Of a stretch of 64,000 nucleotides of DNA, positions 26,743 to 34,407 are shown one piece after another. The notes under the pieces are model-generated. The model was not told where the DNA came from, did not search any database, and saw only the letters and a program-made list of their open reading frames with translations. Made by a program: the position numbers and the translations under genes. Each line of letters opens with the position of its first letter. Positions within the stretch are counted from its first letter, which is position 1. Source of the stretch: Poriferisodalis sp965116245 (GTDB taxonomy: Bacteria; Actinomycetota; Acidimicrobiia; Acidimicrobiales; Poriferisodalaceae); NCBI GenBank assembly GCA_965116245.1, contig OZ220497.1:1736001-1800000 (forward strand), given 5' to 3'.

Positions 26743-27669
26743 ATGGTGTTGCCGCAAGACCGTTTTATTGGACGACCTAGATCCGACTTGCCGCGTCTGG
26801 CGGCATTTGATGTTGACGGCACGCTGACGTCTAGTAATGAAGGCGTGCGCAAGCGGACAGTGGCTGCGCTTGAGTCGCTGGCTGAGGCGGGCGTCATAAC
26901 TGCACTGGCGACGGGCCGACCGTGGCCTCAAACGCAGCCTGTGGTGCGGCGGCTGCCAAGTGTGTCGTACGCCGTGTGTCTGAACGGAGCAGTGGTCATG
27001 GACGCCGTGGCCGAAGAGCAAATTGCCGACCGGACTATGACCCACTTTGAAGCGGTTGAAGCCGCGCAGATCGTGCGCAAACTTCTGCCCGACGCGAGTC
27101 TGGGTCTTGACCTGGCCGATGGCCAGCATTATTGGGAACATTCATTCGTGCCAGGGATGCCAGCTGACTTGCTCGCCGATTTCAGCGTTGTACGGGTAGA
27201 TGACGCCATCGCAGAAGTCAATGGGGCCGTGTTGACGTGGCTGGTGCATACGCCTGCCAGGAGCTCGTTCGAGGTCGTGAGCGAACTCGAGCCGCATATG
27301 CCACTGGGGACAGAGATTCGTCACTCCGGATTGGACCTCGCAGAAATCGCGGCTGCGGGCGTCAACAAGGCAGTGGGCTTAGAGGTCGTTTGCCAGCGCT
27401 ACGGCATTGCAGCCTCGCAGGTGGTCGCGTTCGGCGACGGTCTGAACGATGTTGAGATGCTCCGGTGGGCTGGGCGTGGCGTAGCCATGGCTAACGCCTT
27501 GAAGCTGGTTCAAGACGCTGCAGATCACATCGCGCCGACCAACGAAGACGACGGTGTGGCGGCAGTGGTGGAGGCGATGCTCGTGGGAGAAAGCTGGCCA
27601 TCGGGGGCCAAAGGCGTCGCGTCACAGACTGGGCTGACCGGAGACTGGGCTGACCGGAGACTGGGCTGA
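26743..27669 (+). CDS. HAD-superfamily (Cof-type) phosphatase
   Basis: Motif I AFDVDGTLTS, motif II LATGRPW, motif III Lys in GVNKAVGLEVVCQRYGI and motif IV AFGDGLNDVEMLRWAG give the complete HAD set; the large cap between motifs II and III is of the Cof type (C2). It probably dephosphorylates sugar phosphates or nucleotides. Start is uncertain: ATG 26743 or TTG 26713. The last codons are built from a 16-bp tandem repeat that runs through the stop and into the next gene's start. Confidence 0.9.
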   Translation: MVLPQDRFIGRPRSDLPRLAAFDVDGTLTSSNEGVRKRTVAALESLAEAGVITALATGRPWPQTQPVVRRLPSVSYAVCLNGAVVMDAVAEEQIADRTMTHFEAVEAAQIVRKLLPDASLGLDLADGQHYWEHSFVPGMPADLLADFSVVRVDDAIAEVNGAVLTWLVHTPARSSFEVVSELEPHMPLGTEIRHSGLDLAEIAAAGVNKAVGLEVVCQRYGIAASQVVAFGDGLNDVEMLRWAGRGVAMANALKLVQDAADHIAPTNEDDGVAAVVEAMLVGESWPSGAKGVASQTGLTGDWADRRLG

Positions 27670-27683
27670 TGGAGACTGGGATG
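27626..27683. repeat. 16-bp tandem repeat across a stop/start junction
   Basis: The unit AGACTGGGCTGACCGG occurs at 27626-27641 and 27642-27657, then degenerates (27658-27672 and 27673-27683). It codes the last residues of the HAD phosphatase, its TGA stop, and the first residues of the next gene. Because 16 is not a multiple of three, gain or loss of a unit would change how the two genes are joined. Confidence 0.8.
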
Positions 27684-28193
27684 TCTGATGACGATGGCGG
27701 CACGCCCATGCAAGATGACGCCCCGTCGCGACGTCCGTCGGTTTGGGAGCGAATGCGGCGCGGCATGGCCGATCACAATGCGAAAGCCCCCCGGGGCCCG
27801 ATGGGCATACCAGAAGTCGAGGACGAAACTGCAGATCCTGACTCCGACTCACTTGGCAACGAAGCCGACGACGACGATGCCAATGCTGAGCTGGTGCTAG
27901 AGCGCATCCATCACTATCGCGACACTATCCGTAGCTATCAAGTCCTCATTGAAGGGCAGCGCGTCGGTCAGATCAGAGACAACAAGACTGAGCGTTACGT
28001 GCTGAGGCCCGGCAGTTACACGCTGAGGCTGCAGTTGCTGTGGATATTCAGCCCCAAGGTGGTCGTGGAGCTTCCTGCGGGGTCGTCCACAAAGATGATC
28101 TGCGGCCCAAACGGCGGGATCCTGCAGGCGTGGCGGCTGTTCTTTCTCCCAACGACGGCAATTTTCTTGCATGTAGACGAGGACGACAACTAG
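27669..28193 (+). CDS. Hypothetical acidic protein with C-terminal beta domain
   Basis: 174 residues; the ATG overlaps the HAD stop (TGATG). ATG 27681 is a second candidate. The N-terminal half is low-complexity and acidic (an EVEDETADPDSDS-type stretch and a DDDD run). The C-terminal half, from about residue 85, reads as a small beta-sandwich: IRSYQVLIEGQRVGQI, then LRPGSYTLRLQLLW and SPKVVVELPAGSS, resembling PEGA-like or carrier-type beta domains. No signal peptide. Function not recognised. Confidence 0.65.
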   Translation: METGMSDDDGGTPMQDDAPSRRPSVWERMRRGMADHNAKAPRGPMGIPEVEDETADPDSDSLGNEADDDDANAELVLERIHHYRDTIRSYQVLIEGQRVGQIRDNKTERYVLRPGSYTLRLQLLWIFSPKVVVELPAGSSTKMICGPNGGILQAWRLFFLPTTAIFLHVDEDDN

Positions 28194-28268
28194 TTGTAGA
28201 GGTACTTCTTCACCCCCTGACCTCCGATCTACTCGATGCACTGCCTTCCAAGCGCTGCTACTGCTAAC

Positions 28269-28354
28269 CTTGCACATACTGCAAGCTATTGAGTATGTTC
28301 TAGTGCTGAGACCGCTATAGTGCTAACTGAAGGCCCTTGCACTTGCAGCAGGGC
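28269..28354. promoter_or_regulatory. Two inverted repeats upstream of abiEi (possible operators)
   Basis: CTTGCA-CATAC-TGCAAG (28269-28285) is a perfect 6-bp palindrome with a 5-nt loop. GCCCT...AGGGC (28333-28354) is a second inverted repeat that contains TTGCA again. AbiEi antitoxins are known to repress their own operon by binding inverted repeats upstream, so these are sensible candidates. They lie in the otherwise empty gap between the hypothetical gene and abiEi. Confidence 0.4.
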
Positions 28355-28376
28355 GTTTGGCAGCAAGGCACTTGGC

Positions 28377-28997
28377 ATGGCCGTGAACGTTGTTGCTCAA
28401 CTCGGTGACCTCGCTCCAGCCCAGCATGGTTACTTCACGCGCGCTCAAGCCTCAGCGGTGGGCGTCCCAGACTTTGACCTGACCCGCTCGGTTCAACGCG
28501 GATTCATTGACCGAGTCGGCCATGGTGTCTATCGAGTCGCTGGCGTCGGCGACGACCCCTTAGCCGAGCTCCGCGTCACTTGGTTCCGCCTTGACCCGAC
28601 CAAGCCTCCCCGACAGCGTCTCACCAAGCCCACCATTTGGGTCGCTCACGAGTCAGCGGCCACAGTCCACGGATTCGGTGTCTTCGCCCCGAACCGTCAC
28701 ACCTTCATTGCGACTCGCCGACTCCAGCCTGGAGTCGGCACCACCGTCTTTCGGCGCAGCCGGGGCCTTGAGCGAGCCGACTGGGAAGTCAAAGACGGTT
28801 TTGCCGTCACCACGGTGAGTCGCACCGCTTCTGATCTCCTCGCCGACAAGACAGACGGTGGCCACTTGGGCCGCTTCCTAAGCGACGCGCTACGTGCTGG
28901 CGCAGTCACAATTGAAGAACTCTGTCAGCGGCTAGACCTGTCGGTCAACGCAGTCAACGCGTTGGTTGCCCACGGCGAAACCTTCGCGTTGGAATGA
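28377..28997 (+). CDS. abiEi: AbiEi-type antitoxin (type IV toxin-antitoxin)
   Basis: About 206 residues. The N-terminal winged-helix segment GYFTRAQASAVGV...SVQRGFIDRVGHGVYRV is the AbiEi antitoxin/transcriptional repressor signature. A central domain has WVAHESAATVHGFGV and a FAVTTVSRTASDLLAD segment, and the C-terminus is helical. In-frame GTG 28320 exists but ATG 28377 fits the domain start. The toxin gene follows 4 nt after the stop. AbiEi opposes the AbiEii nucleotidyltransferase without direct binding and represses the operon. Confidence 0.85.
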   Translation: MAVNVVAQLGDLAPAQHGYFTRAQASAVGVPDFDLTRSVQRGFIDRVGHGVYRVAGVGDDPLAELRVTWFRLDPTKPPRQRLTKPTIWVAHESAATVHGFGVFAPNRHTFIATRRLQPGVGTTVFRRSRGLERADWEVKDGFAVTTVSRTASDLLADKTDGGHLGRFLSDALRAGAVTIEELCQRLDLSVNAVNALVAHGETFALE

Positions 28998-29001
28998 GCC
29001 G

Positions 29002-29910
29002 ATGGCTGACGAGTCCGATACCCACTCCGTTCCCTATAACACTGCCCAAGCCTTTAGGGCGGCCGTTACCGATCGGATCGCCGCTGTCGCCGACGATAGC
29101 CCGTTCACTATCAATCAGCTTCGCCGCCAATTCGCCTATGACAGGCTCCTCAGTCGACTCTTCGCGACCGATGCCTCCCGCTGGATCCTGATGGGCGCAG
29201 GAGGGCTCCTGGCTCGAATCCCAGGCCATGCTCGCCACAGTCTTGACATCGACCTGTTCCACCGAGGCGAGCTGATCAATGCCCTGGATCAGCTCAATGC
29301 GCTCGGCTCCGACGCCAGCTTCGGTGATTACTTTACCTTTGACATCGCGGCAAGAAAGACCCAAATGGCTGGGTCCGCCAATATGGAGTTGTCGGTTGTG
29401 GCTTACCTCGGCGAGCGCGAGTTCGAGCGATTCAAGATCGACCTCGTTGTCGCTGCGAACATCACCGCACCGCCCGAAGTGCTAATGCCCATCCGCCCGG
29501 TCGACATTCCTGGGCTACCTGCCGCCAGCTATCGAGTCTGCGCCCTAGTTGACCATATTGCCGACAAGCACGCTGCCATGCTCGGGACTCACGGCGGAGT
29601 AGAGAGCACCCGTTACCGGGACTTGGTCGACCTAGCTGTCATTGCCAAGACGCAACGAGTGGAGGCCGCACCACTGAGAACGGCGATGCTCAGCGAGTAC
29701 GCCCATCGAGGCCTACCAGTCCCCACTGAGGTCACCCTGCCTTCGGACCGGTGGATTGACGGGTATGTGCGGGCGGCCAAGTCGGCACCCAACCTGAGCC
29801 AACCCACCGCCCGCGAGGCCTTAGCCCTAGTCGCCAAGATGCTTGAACCCATCCTGCGGGGTCGCACTCATGGCATCTGGAACCCAACTACGGCTACCTG
29901 GGATAGCTGA
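29002..29910 (+). CDS. abiEii: AbiEii-type nucleotidyltransferase toxin
   Basis: 302 residues. The nucleotidyltransferase core is MGAGGLLARIPGHARHSLDIDLF, i.e. the G-G-x4-R...S-x-D-x-D pattern, with a later KIDLV and the DHIADKHAAM segment matching the conserved Lys-containing helix of AbiEii. The family transfers nucleotides to tRNA acceptor ends or other targets, stopping growth. Its ATG is 4 nt after the antitoxin stop. Together they form a complete-looking AbiE pair, usable in phage defence or element maintenance. Confidence 0.87.
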   Translation: MADESDTHSVPYNTAQAFRAAVTDRIAAVADDSPFTINQLRRQFAYDRLLSRLFATDASRWILMGAGGLLARIPGHARHSLDIDLFHRGELINALDQLNALGSDASFGDYFTFDIAARKTQMAGSANMELSVVAYLGEREFERFKIDLVVAANITAPPEVLMPIRPVDIPGLPAASYRVCALVDHIADKHAAMLGTHGGVESTRYRDLVDLAVIAKTQRVEAAPLRTAMLSEYAHRGLPVPTEVTLPSDRWIDGYVRAAKSAPNLSQPTAREALALVAKMLEPILRGRTHGIWNPTTATWDS

Positions 29911-30111
29911 CCAAGCCCAGTAGCGCGCCAGCGACAGAGTCGTCGACACGTATATGCCGGTCGAAGCCCAAGGTTCCAAACATGAAACTGAAAATCTGCT
30001 AGCGAGACTACGAGGCCACTTGCGCCTCGCCGGAGCGGAATGCGCTAGGCAGCCTCATCGAGTTTGGCACTGAGGGAAGCCTCGGCGGGCCTGACGGTAG
30101 CGTTGGTTCTC

Positions 30112-31389
30112 ATGGGCCAATCGCAGTCATCGGCCAGTGCAACTCCTGGCGCTGAGTTCAGATCCGAGCTTGATGCATGGCTTGAGCAGAACTGGGATCC
30201 CGACGCCAGTGTGCGGGAGTGGTGGGGAGCACTAGCAGCAGCCGGCCTGTCCAATCCGACACTGCCGCCCCCGTTTGGCCGGAGTTGGGGTCGAAGCGAA
30301 ACTCGGGTGCTGGTTGAGTCTCTTCGTGCCGTGGGCGCCATCGGAGCACCGGCAGGGCTGGGCATGCTGTTGGCCGCTCCGACCATCCTTGAGCATGGAA
30401 CGCCAGACCAGATTGAGCGTTTCGTACCCGCCATCGTGAACGGCACCGAGTCGTGGTGCCAGTTGTTCTCAGAGCCCGGCGCGGGCAGCGATCTTGCTGG
30501 CTTACAGACCAAGGCCATTCGCGACGGCAACGAGTGGATCGTCACGGGGCAAAAGGTGTGGACTTCTGAGGGCACACACGCAGACCTGGGAATGCTCGTC
30601 GCGCGCACGGACCCTGATGCACCCAAGCATCGGGGGCTCACCTGGTTCGCATTCGAGATGAACCAAGACAGCGTGGAGGTCAGACCGCTGCGCGAGATGA
30701 CCGGACGCTCGCTGTTCAACGAGGTCTTCATTGATGGCGCTCGGGTATCCCATGAGAACATCATTGGCGAGCTGAACGATGGCTGGCGGGTCACCAACAC
30801 GACGCTCATGATCGAGCGGGCAGGCATTGGTGGCAGCCACGGGCTCGCATTCGCGGCAGCCCATCCGGGCTCAATAGCGGGCGATCTTGATCAGCCGGCT
30901 GGCACCTTTCGCGGTAAGCGGCTTGCGCTAGCGGCAGGAGGAGTGGGACCCGGAACCTTCAACCAGCTCAGTAGGGAAGCCCGTACCCGCGGCCGCGATA
31001 AAGACCCGGTGGTACGCCAGCAGCTAGCAGCGCTGCACACAGATCTGGAAGTAATGCGACTGTCGGCCGTGCGCAGCCGACAGCGTGCTCAACGCACCGG
31101 AGGTGAGGGCAACCTCGCAAAACTGCGCATGACAACGGCTTTGCGTCGAGCCCGGGCGTTAGCTAGCACCATTCTGGGAGCAGACATGACCCTGTGGGGT
31201 ACCGAAGCAGCGACTGATGGTGTGTTGCAGGAAATGGCCGTGTTCTCACCAGCGCCGTCCATCTATGGAGGCACCGATGAGATTCAGCGGAACATCCTGG
31301 GCGAGCGCGTATTGGGCCTACCCAGGGAACCCGGTCCCGATCGGGCGTCTTCTTTTCGGGACTTACCTCAGAACGCCACGTCCTGGTAG
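30112..31389 (+). CDS. Acyl-CoA dehydrogenase family protein
   Basis: 425 residues from ATG 30112 (TTG 30064 upstream is less likely). FAD-binding and substrate motifs are present: CQLFSEPGAGSDLAGLQT, WIVTGQKVWTSEG, MTGRSLFNEVFIDGARV and the C-terminal IYGGTDEIQRNILGERVLGLPR. It oxidises an acyl-CoA to the enoyl-CoA with electrons going to ETF. The subgroup resembles the mycobacterial FadE enzymes that work on sterol or branched acyl chains, but the substrate cannot be assigned. It is not obviously in an operon. Confidence 0.9.
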   Translation: MGQSQSSASATPGAEFRSELDAWLEQNWDPDASVREWWGALAAAGLSNPTLPPPFGRSWGRSETRVLVESLRAVGAIGAPAGLGMLLAAPTILEHGTPDQIERFVPAIVNGTESWCQLFSEPGAGSDLAGLQTKAIRDGNEWIVTGQKVWTSEGTHADLGMLVARTDPDAPKHRGLTWFAFEMNQDSVEVRPLREMTGRSLFNEVFIDGARVSHENIIGELNDGWRVTNTTLMIERAGIGGSHGLAFAAAHPGSIAGDLDQPAGTFRGKRLALAAGGVGPGTFNQLSREARTRGRDKDPVVRQQLAALHTDLEVMRLSAVRSRQRAQRTGGEGNLAKLRMTTALRRARALASTILGADMTLWGTEAATDGVLQEMAVFSPAPSIYGGTDEIQRNILGERVLGLPREPGPDRASSFRDLPQNATSW

Positions 31390-31431
31390 AGAGCGACTGG
31401 CGGTACGGCACTCGGGGGGGAATACTGTGGA

Positions 31432-32865
31432 GTGGTGATCCCTTCAGATCCGCCGCGGTCGTCGCAGGATTCACCAGCGTTGCCGGATGTTCCAGCGTCG
31501 CAGAGCCTCACAATCCTGTCGGACGGTGGAGCCAGCTTCTCCAGCTTGCAGGAGACTGTGATTGAGCGACGACCATCATCTTCAATGCCGCGTCTCGCGG
31601 TGTTCGCAATACTCGCAGTCGCTCTGATTATCGCTGCGCTGTTTGTGGCCTGGGTGCGCAACGACGACGAGCCTGAAGCCGCAGCGCCCGCAACTACCAC
31701 CACTACTGAACCGGCGGCCACGACTACGACCACTGCGCCGCGCCCTCCGCGCACGACACTGCCACCGCCCGCAGCGCTAGAAGGATCAATCGGCGCGCTG
31801 CCGCCAGTACGCCCCGCCGCCGAGATCGTCGGAACACTAGCCGGAGATCCGTCAAGCAATGTCGCTGGTGAGTTGTTTCAACTGAATCTCGTGACCGGAG
31901 CGGCACGCGCCATTTCGTTGCCCGGGCCGCCACACACGCTGTTTGGACTTGACGGGGCGATAGCAGTGGGCATTGGGCGCGAAGTGGTGCGAGTAGATCC
32001 CGACAGCGGCAACACTGTCCTTATCGCTGAGGGCGTTAGCGAAGTGTTGCCAGCATATGGCCCTTCGGGGATCGTGGCAGTAGCGCGTGGCAGCGAGCAC
32101 CTGTTTGCTCGTGTGGTGGGCACCGATGGTGTGTTTCGCTCAGCAGTACAGATACCAAATGAAGCCGTCGTACACGGAGCTTTGGGTGACCATGTCGTGG
32201 TCTCAATGGCTGGCCGTATTATGGCGCTAGACGGACGAAACAACTCGCTGAACTTGGGCGCTGGTCGGGTGCTGGCAGTCGGGGACAGCCGCGTTGTGAT
32301 CCTGCAGTGCGAGGAGTACGGCTGTCAGATCACTGATACTTCGTTCAGCGCCACGGTAGGAGCCGAACGTCGTGACGACTGGTGCGACGAAATCTGCGCG
32401 GAGGCCTCAAAACGCTTCGGCCCACGCGACGACCAAGCGGACATGATTCAAGACTGCGCGACGGTGTGCGACAGCTACCCGCTCGCGACAGGAGCGATCT
32501 CGCGGCGGCGGGTTGAACTACCTGCTGAGTTGCGCGCCGCGCCTGCGCAGCGCTGGAGCGAGCAAGGGCTAATTTCGCCGGACGGCAATCGTGTTGCCTT
32601 ACGACTCGCGTACGGCACCAGCGTCCAGTCGGGCGTAGTCGTAGTTGACCTATCGGAGGACTGGAGCCGTCACTCGCCCGAAATCGGCATTGACTTGGGA
32701 CACATGGCGTGGGCGCCCGACAGCAGGTTCTTGCTATACACGTTTGAGGATGACGTGATGGTATGGGACGTAGAGGCCGCCGAAGGCGAATCTCCCTCCG
32801 GCAGGGCCCATATAGGTGAGCCGCTCGGACCGATCATCTTGCGCGATATCAGCGGCTCGCAGTGA
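31432..32865 (+). CDS. Membrane-anchored protein with extracellular beta-propeller-like domain
   Basis: 477 residues, GTG start. A cytoplasmic tail of about 52 residues precedes one membrane helix (residues about 53-73, LAVFAILAVALIIAALFVAW). A Thr/Pro-rich linker (to about 105) leads to a repetitive beta-rich domain with blade-like phrases (GAIAVGIGREVVRVDPDSGN, GVVVVDLSED, FLLYTFEDDVMVWDV). A Cys-rich insert (CEEYGC...CDEIC...CATVC) sits near residues 290-345. Probably an externally displayed sensor or scaffold; no family name is safe. It overlaps the convergent thioesterase by 17 bp. Confidence 0.7.
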   Translation: MVIPSDPPRSSQDSPALPDVPASQSLTILSDGGASFSSLQETVIERRPSSSMPRLAVFAILAVALIIAALFVAWVRNDDEPEAAAPATTTTTEPAATTTTTAPRPPRTTLPPPAALEGSIGALPPVRPAAEIVGTLAGDPSSNVAGELFQLNLVTGAARAISLPGPPHTLFGLDGAIAVGIGREVVRVDPDSGNTVLIAEGVSEVLPAYGPSGIVAVARGSEHLFARVVGTDGVFRSAVQIPNEAVVHGALGDHVVVSMAGRIMALDGRNNSLNLGAGRVLAVGDSRVVILQCEEYGCQITDTSFSATVGAERRDDWCDEICAEASKRFGPRDDQADMIQDCATVCDSYPLATGAISRRRVELPAELRAAPAQRWSEQGLISPDGNRVALRLAYGTSVQSGVVVVDLSEDWSRHSPEIGIDLGHMAWAPDSRFLLYTFEDDVMVWDVEAAEGESPSGRAHIGEPLGPIILRDISGSQ

Positions 32866-33562
32866 GCTTGTGCTCTGGCACAATCACGAACAGGCCAGAG
32901 GCATCAACGAGCGCGGGACCGACGGATGTATGGTCGGTCTCACACGTGACCTCTCGAGAGGTGACAACCAGTTCCACGTGCGATTTGCGGCCAACTCGGC
33001 TTGTTTCGCGCGCGTAAAAGAACAGCGGCTTGTCAATGGGCACGCCGTCTCGATAGTTGATCTCGAGACGCGCCGTGTATGCGGCGATCCCCAAACAGAT
33101 CATCAGATAACCCAGCACGTCGTCCACGACCGCGCACACTGCCCCACCATGCACACGGCCGGGGGCGCTTTCGAATGCAGCGCCGAACGTGACGACAGCA
33201 CGAACACCTTCGCCGTGTCGGCGCATCTCCACCTCCATTGCGGTCGGATTGGCTGGTCCACTGAACGCCCGATCACTGAACGCCATCACTTCGGCATCGT
33301 CAGGAGGTCTTGGATCTAGGTAGCGGCGTGCGAAGTAGTCAGCGGGACGCGGCACTGGTGCAGAGCCAGATTCGAGCTGTGCTGCGGTTTCTTCAGCCCA
33401 TGATGCGATGTTCGCCAATGTCTGGGCATCGGTGCGATGACGCACGAACGCGTGAGCTAGCCGCCTCAACGCACCAGCGGCAGCGCTTCGTTCGGTGAGT
33501 TGGGCGTCGGGATAGACCAGATGCGGCCCCGAGCCTGGCTCCTGGCCGGGACAGTCAACCAT
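32849..33562 (-). CDS. PaaI/hotdog-fold thioesterase family protein
   Basis: About 237 residues. The C-terminal half carries the hotdog signature FGAAFESAPGRVHGGAVCAVVDDVLGY, with the HGG turn before the long helix, followed by YTARLEINYRDGVPID. The frame is open to 33667 but that part overlaps the ABC ATPase gene; ATG 33562 avoids it. It is last in a four-gene minus-strand run after the exporter and ATPase genes. Substrate is probably a short or aromatic acyl-CoA; unproven. Confidence 0.82.
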   Translation of the reverse strand: MVDCPGQEPGSGPHLVYPDAQLTERSAAAGALRRLAHAFVRHRTDAQTLANIASWAEETAAQLESGSAPVPRPADYFARRYLDPRPPDDAEVMAFSDRAFSGPANPTAMEVEMRRHGEGVRAVVTFGAAFESAPGRVHGGAVCAVVDDVLGYLMICLGIAAYTARLEINYRDGVPIDKPLFFYARETSRVGRKSHVELVVTSREVTCETDHTSVGPALVDASGLFVIVPEHKLTASR

Positions 33563-33600
33563 GCGGTGATTGTTGCAGCCTGATGAGCCGAGCTTGGCCG

Positions 33601-34401
33601 CTAGCTCACTGCCCACGACAGCCAGCGACCGTCGCGCCGCTCCAGCCGAAGCTTGTGCGAGAAGCACTCCGAAAGCGACTCGTCGGTGAGTACGTGCTCC
33701 AAGGGGCCGCTCGCCAAGAGTACGCCGTCTCGCAGCAGCAGGCCATGAGTAAACGACGGGGGAATCTCATCGGTGTGGTGGGTAACCAGAACGGTTGCGG
33801 GTGTTTGCGCGTCGGCGGCCAACGACTCCAGGCTCGCAACAAGCTGCTCTCGGCCAGCTAAGTCCAAGCCAGCAGTCGGCTCATCAAGTAACAGCAGCTC
33901 CGGGCGGCCCATCAGTGTTCGGGCTAGCTGCACTCGCTGCTGTTCGCCCGAGGACAAGGTCGTGAACGTGCGTTGGGCTAACGGTCCCGCGCCGACGCGT
34001 TCCAGACATGCTTGGGCCCTCGCTCGGTCTTCGTCAGTGTAATTGTGCCACCAAGTCTCCAGCGCGGCGTAGCGAGCTGTCATCACGACATCCAATGCGC
34101 AGATATCGGGCCGGAACTGATCTCGTAGAGATGAACTGGCAAGTCCGATACGCCGTCGGTGCTCACGTACATCGATCGCTCCCCACCGTTCGCCCAGCAC
34201 CTCAACTGTGCCAGTTGTGGGGAAGCGATATAGCGAAAGGACCTTTACCAGGCTTGTTTTGCCCGAGCCGTTAGGTCCAAGCACGATCCAACGTTCGCTG
34301 GCCGCTATGTCCCAATCCAGGGGACCCAACACAGTGTTGCCGTAGTAGACGACCGACACGTTCCGAAGTGAGACAGTCGGTCGCTTTGAGACGCGTCGCA
34401 T
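33601..34401 (-). CDS. Stand-alone ABC transporter ATP-binding protein
   Basis: 266 residues. Walker A GPNGSGKTS, Q-loop region, signature LSSGEQQRVQ, Walker B LLLLDEPTAGLD and the switch His (VTHHTDEIP) are all intact, so it should hydrolyse ATP. The sequence type (VVYYGNTVLGPLDWDI, then ALDVVMTARY) is close to YlmA/ModF-like single-domain ATPases that often have no obvious permease partner. It starts 6 nt after the exporter half-transporter gene. Not an obvious ThiQ, which usually lies beside thiP. Confidence 0.88.
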   Translation of the reverse strand: MRRVSKRPTVSLRNVSVVYYGNTVLGPLDWDIAASERWIVLGPNGSGKTSLVKVLSLYRFPTTGTVEVLGERWGAIDVREHRRRIGLASSSLRDQFRPDICALDVVMTARYAALETWWHNYTDEDRARAQACLERVGAGPLAQRTFTTLSSGEQQRVQLARTLMGRPELLLLDEPTAGLDLAGREQLVASLESLAADAQTPATVLVTHHTDEIPPSFTHGLLLRDGVLLASGPLEHVLTDESLSECFSHKLRLERRDGRWLSWAVS

Positions 34402-34407
34402 TCTTGC

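Noticed and set aside
33601..34401. Missing ThiQ for the thiamine transporter
   Set aside because: It is 11 kb away, on the other strand, in an exporter operon, and its sequence type is YlmA/ModF-like.
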